A program made the translations under genes and the position numbers. The notes under the pieces are model-generated. The model did no database searches, was not told the DNA's origin, and worked only from the letters and a program-made list of their open reading frames with translations. From JBGTBD01 sp041749475 (GTDB lineage Bacteria; Pseudomonadota; Alphaproteobacteria; Rickettsiales; UBA998): 5,048 nt of DNA. Where the stretch lies: assembly GCA_041749475.1 (NCBI GenBank), contig JBGTBD010000006.1:1-5048 (forward strand). Reading direction: 5' to 3'. Each line of letters starts with the position of its first letter. The stretch's first letter is position 1. Shown here in pieces: positions 4,921 to 5,048 of this stretch.

Positions 4921-5048
4921 ATGACGAATCCTGCGCCTGCATCTAAAACCGCCTTTGCCCGCATTACGCGGCTGGGGGGAAGCCGTTTTGGAGCGGAGAT
5001 CGCCAGTAACGCGGCGTTCATCGGGTCGGTGTTGCTGGCGGAAGGCAT
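4921..5048 (+). CDS. Partial gene, N-terminal 42 residues, unidentified
   Basis: From the ATG at 4921 an open frame runs off the window. It begins MTNPAPASKTAFARITRLGG and continues as SRFGAEIASNAAFIGSVLLAEG. An in-frame TAA at 4900-4902 limits how far upstream the start can be, and ATG is the only standard start codon between that stop and 4921. The RBS is weak (GAGAG at 4914-4918, too close to the ATG). The peptide, a polar start followed by an Ala-rich helical segment, looks more like a protein than the opposite-strand frame across the same bases, whose product is rich in Pro and Arg/Lys and runs into the AT-rich spacer. I cannot assign a function from 42 residues. Confidence 0.5.
   Translation, partial: MTNPAPASKTAFARITRLGGSRFGAEIASNAAFIGSVLLAEG

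Noticed and set aside
4794..5048. 84-aa leftward frame at the right edge
   Set aside because: It has no visible RBS because it starts at the edge, it extends through an AT-rich spacer, and the + strand frame from 4921 is a better coding candidate.

Overview
The window carries a three-gene head module of an HK97-type tailed phage or gene transfer agent (GTA): portal protein (262-1509), prohead protease (1581-2183) and major capsid protein (3074-4270), all on the + strand and all apparently intact. The residue patterns, especially in the capsid protein, resemble the versions found in alphaproteobacterial GTAs and related prophages. Intermediate GC content and REP-like palindromes built around CTGAACTTGTTTCAG also fit an alphaproteobacterial chromosome. 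This host assignment is inference; no host housekeeping gene is complete enough to name a genus.

Layout. Positions 1-76 hold the first 25 codons of a leftward gene with a very good ribosome binding site (RBS) and a -10 box. A 185-nt divergent spacer follows, then the portal gene. A compound palindromic element (1512-1567) separates portal from protease, and a second copy (2193-2261) follows the protease. A leftward gene for an unrecognised 173-aa protein (2290-2811) lies between protease and capsid, where GTAs and phages normally have none in that orientation. A 262-nt spacer rich in dyads (2812-3073) separates this gene from the capsid gene. A strong hairpin follows the capsid stop. Next come a promoter-like region with inverted repeats, an unrecognised acidic 120-aa protein (4417-4779), and the start of another + strand gene at 4921 that runs off the edge.

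How the genes work together. The portal forms the dodecameric DNA-entry vertex. The protease matures the prohead. The capsid protein builds the shell, and its N-terminal coiled-coil delta domain is the expected substrate of the protease. No terminase precedes the portal and no connector or tail gene follows the capsid. The module is therefore either a dispersed GTA-like cluster or a fragment of a prophage kept in the chromosome. The three genes show no frameshift or internal stop, which argues against simple decay.

No RNA gene, CRISPR array, insertion sequence or attachment site could be supported. The most interesting structures are the paired palindromes with compensatory stem changes, and the regulatory spacers around the leftward 173-aa gene and the 120-aa gene.
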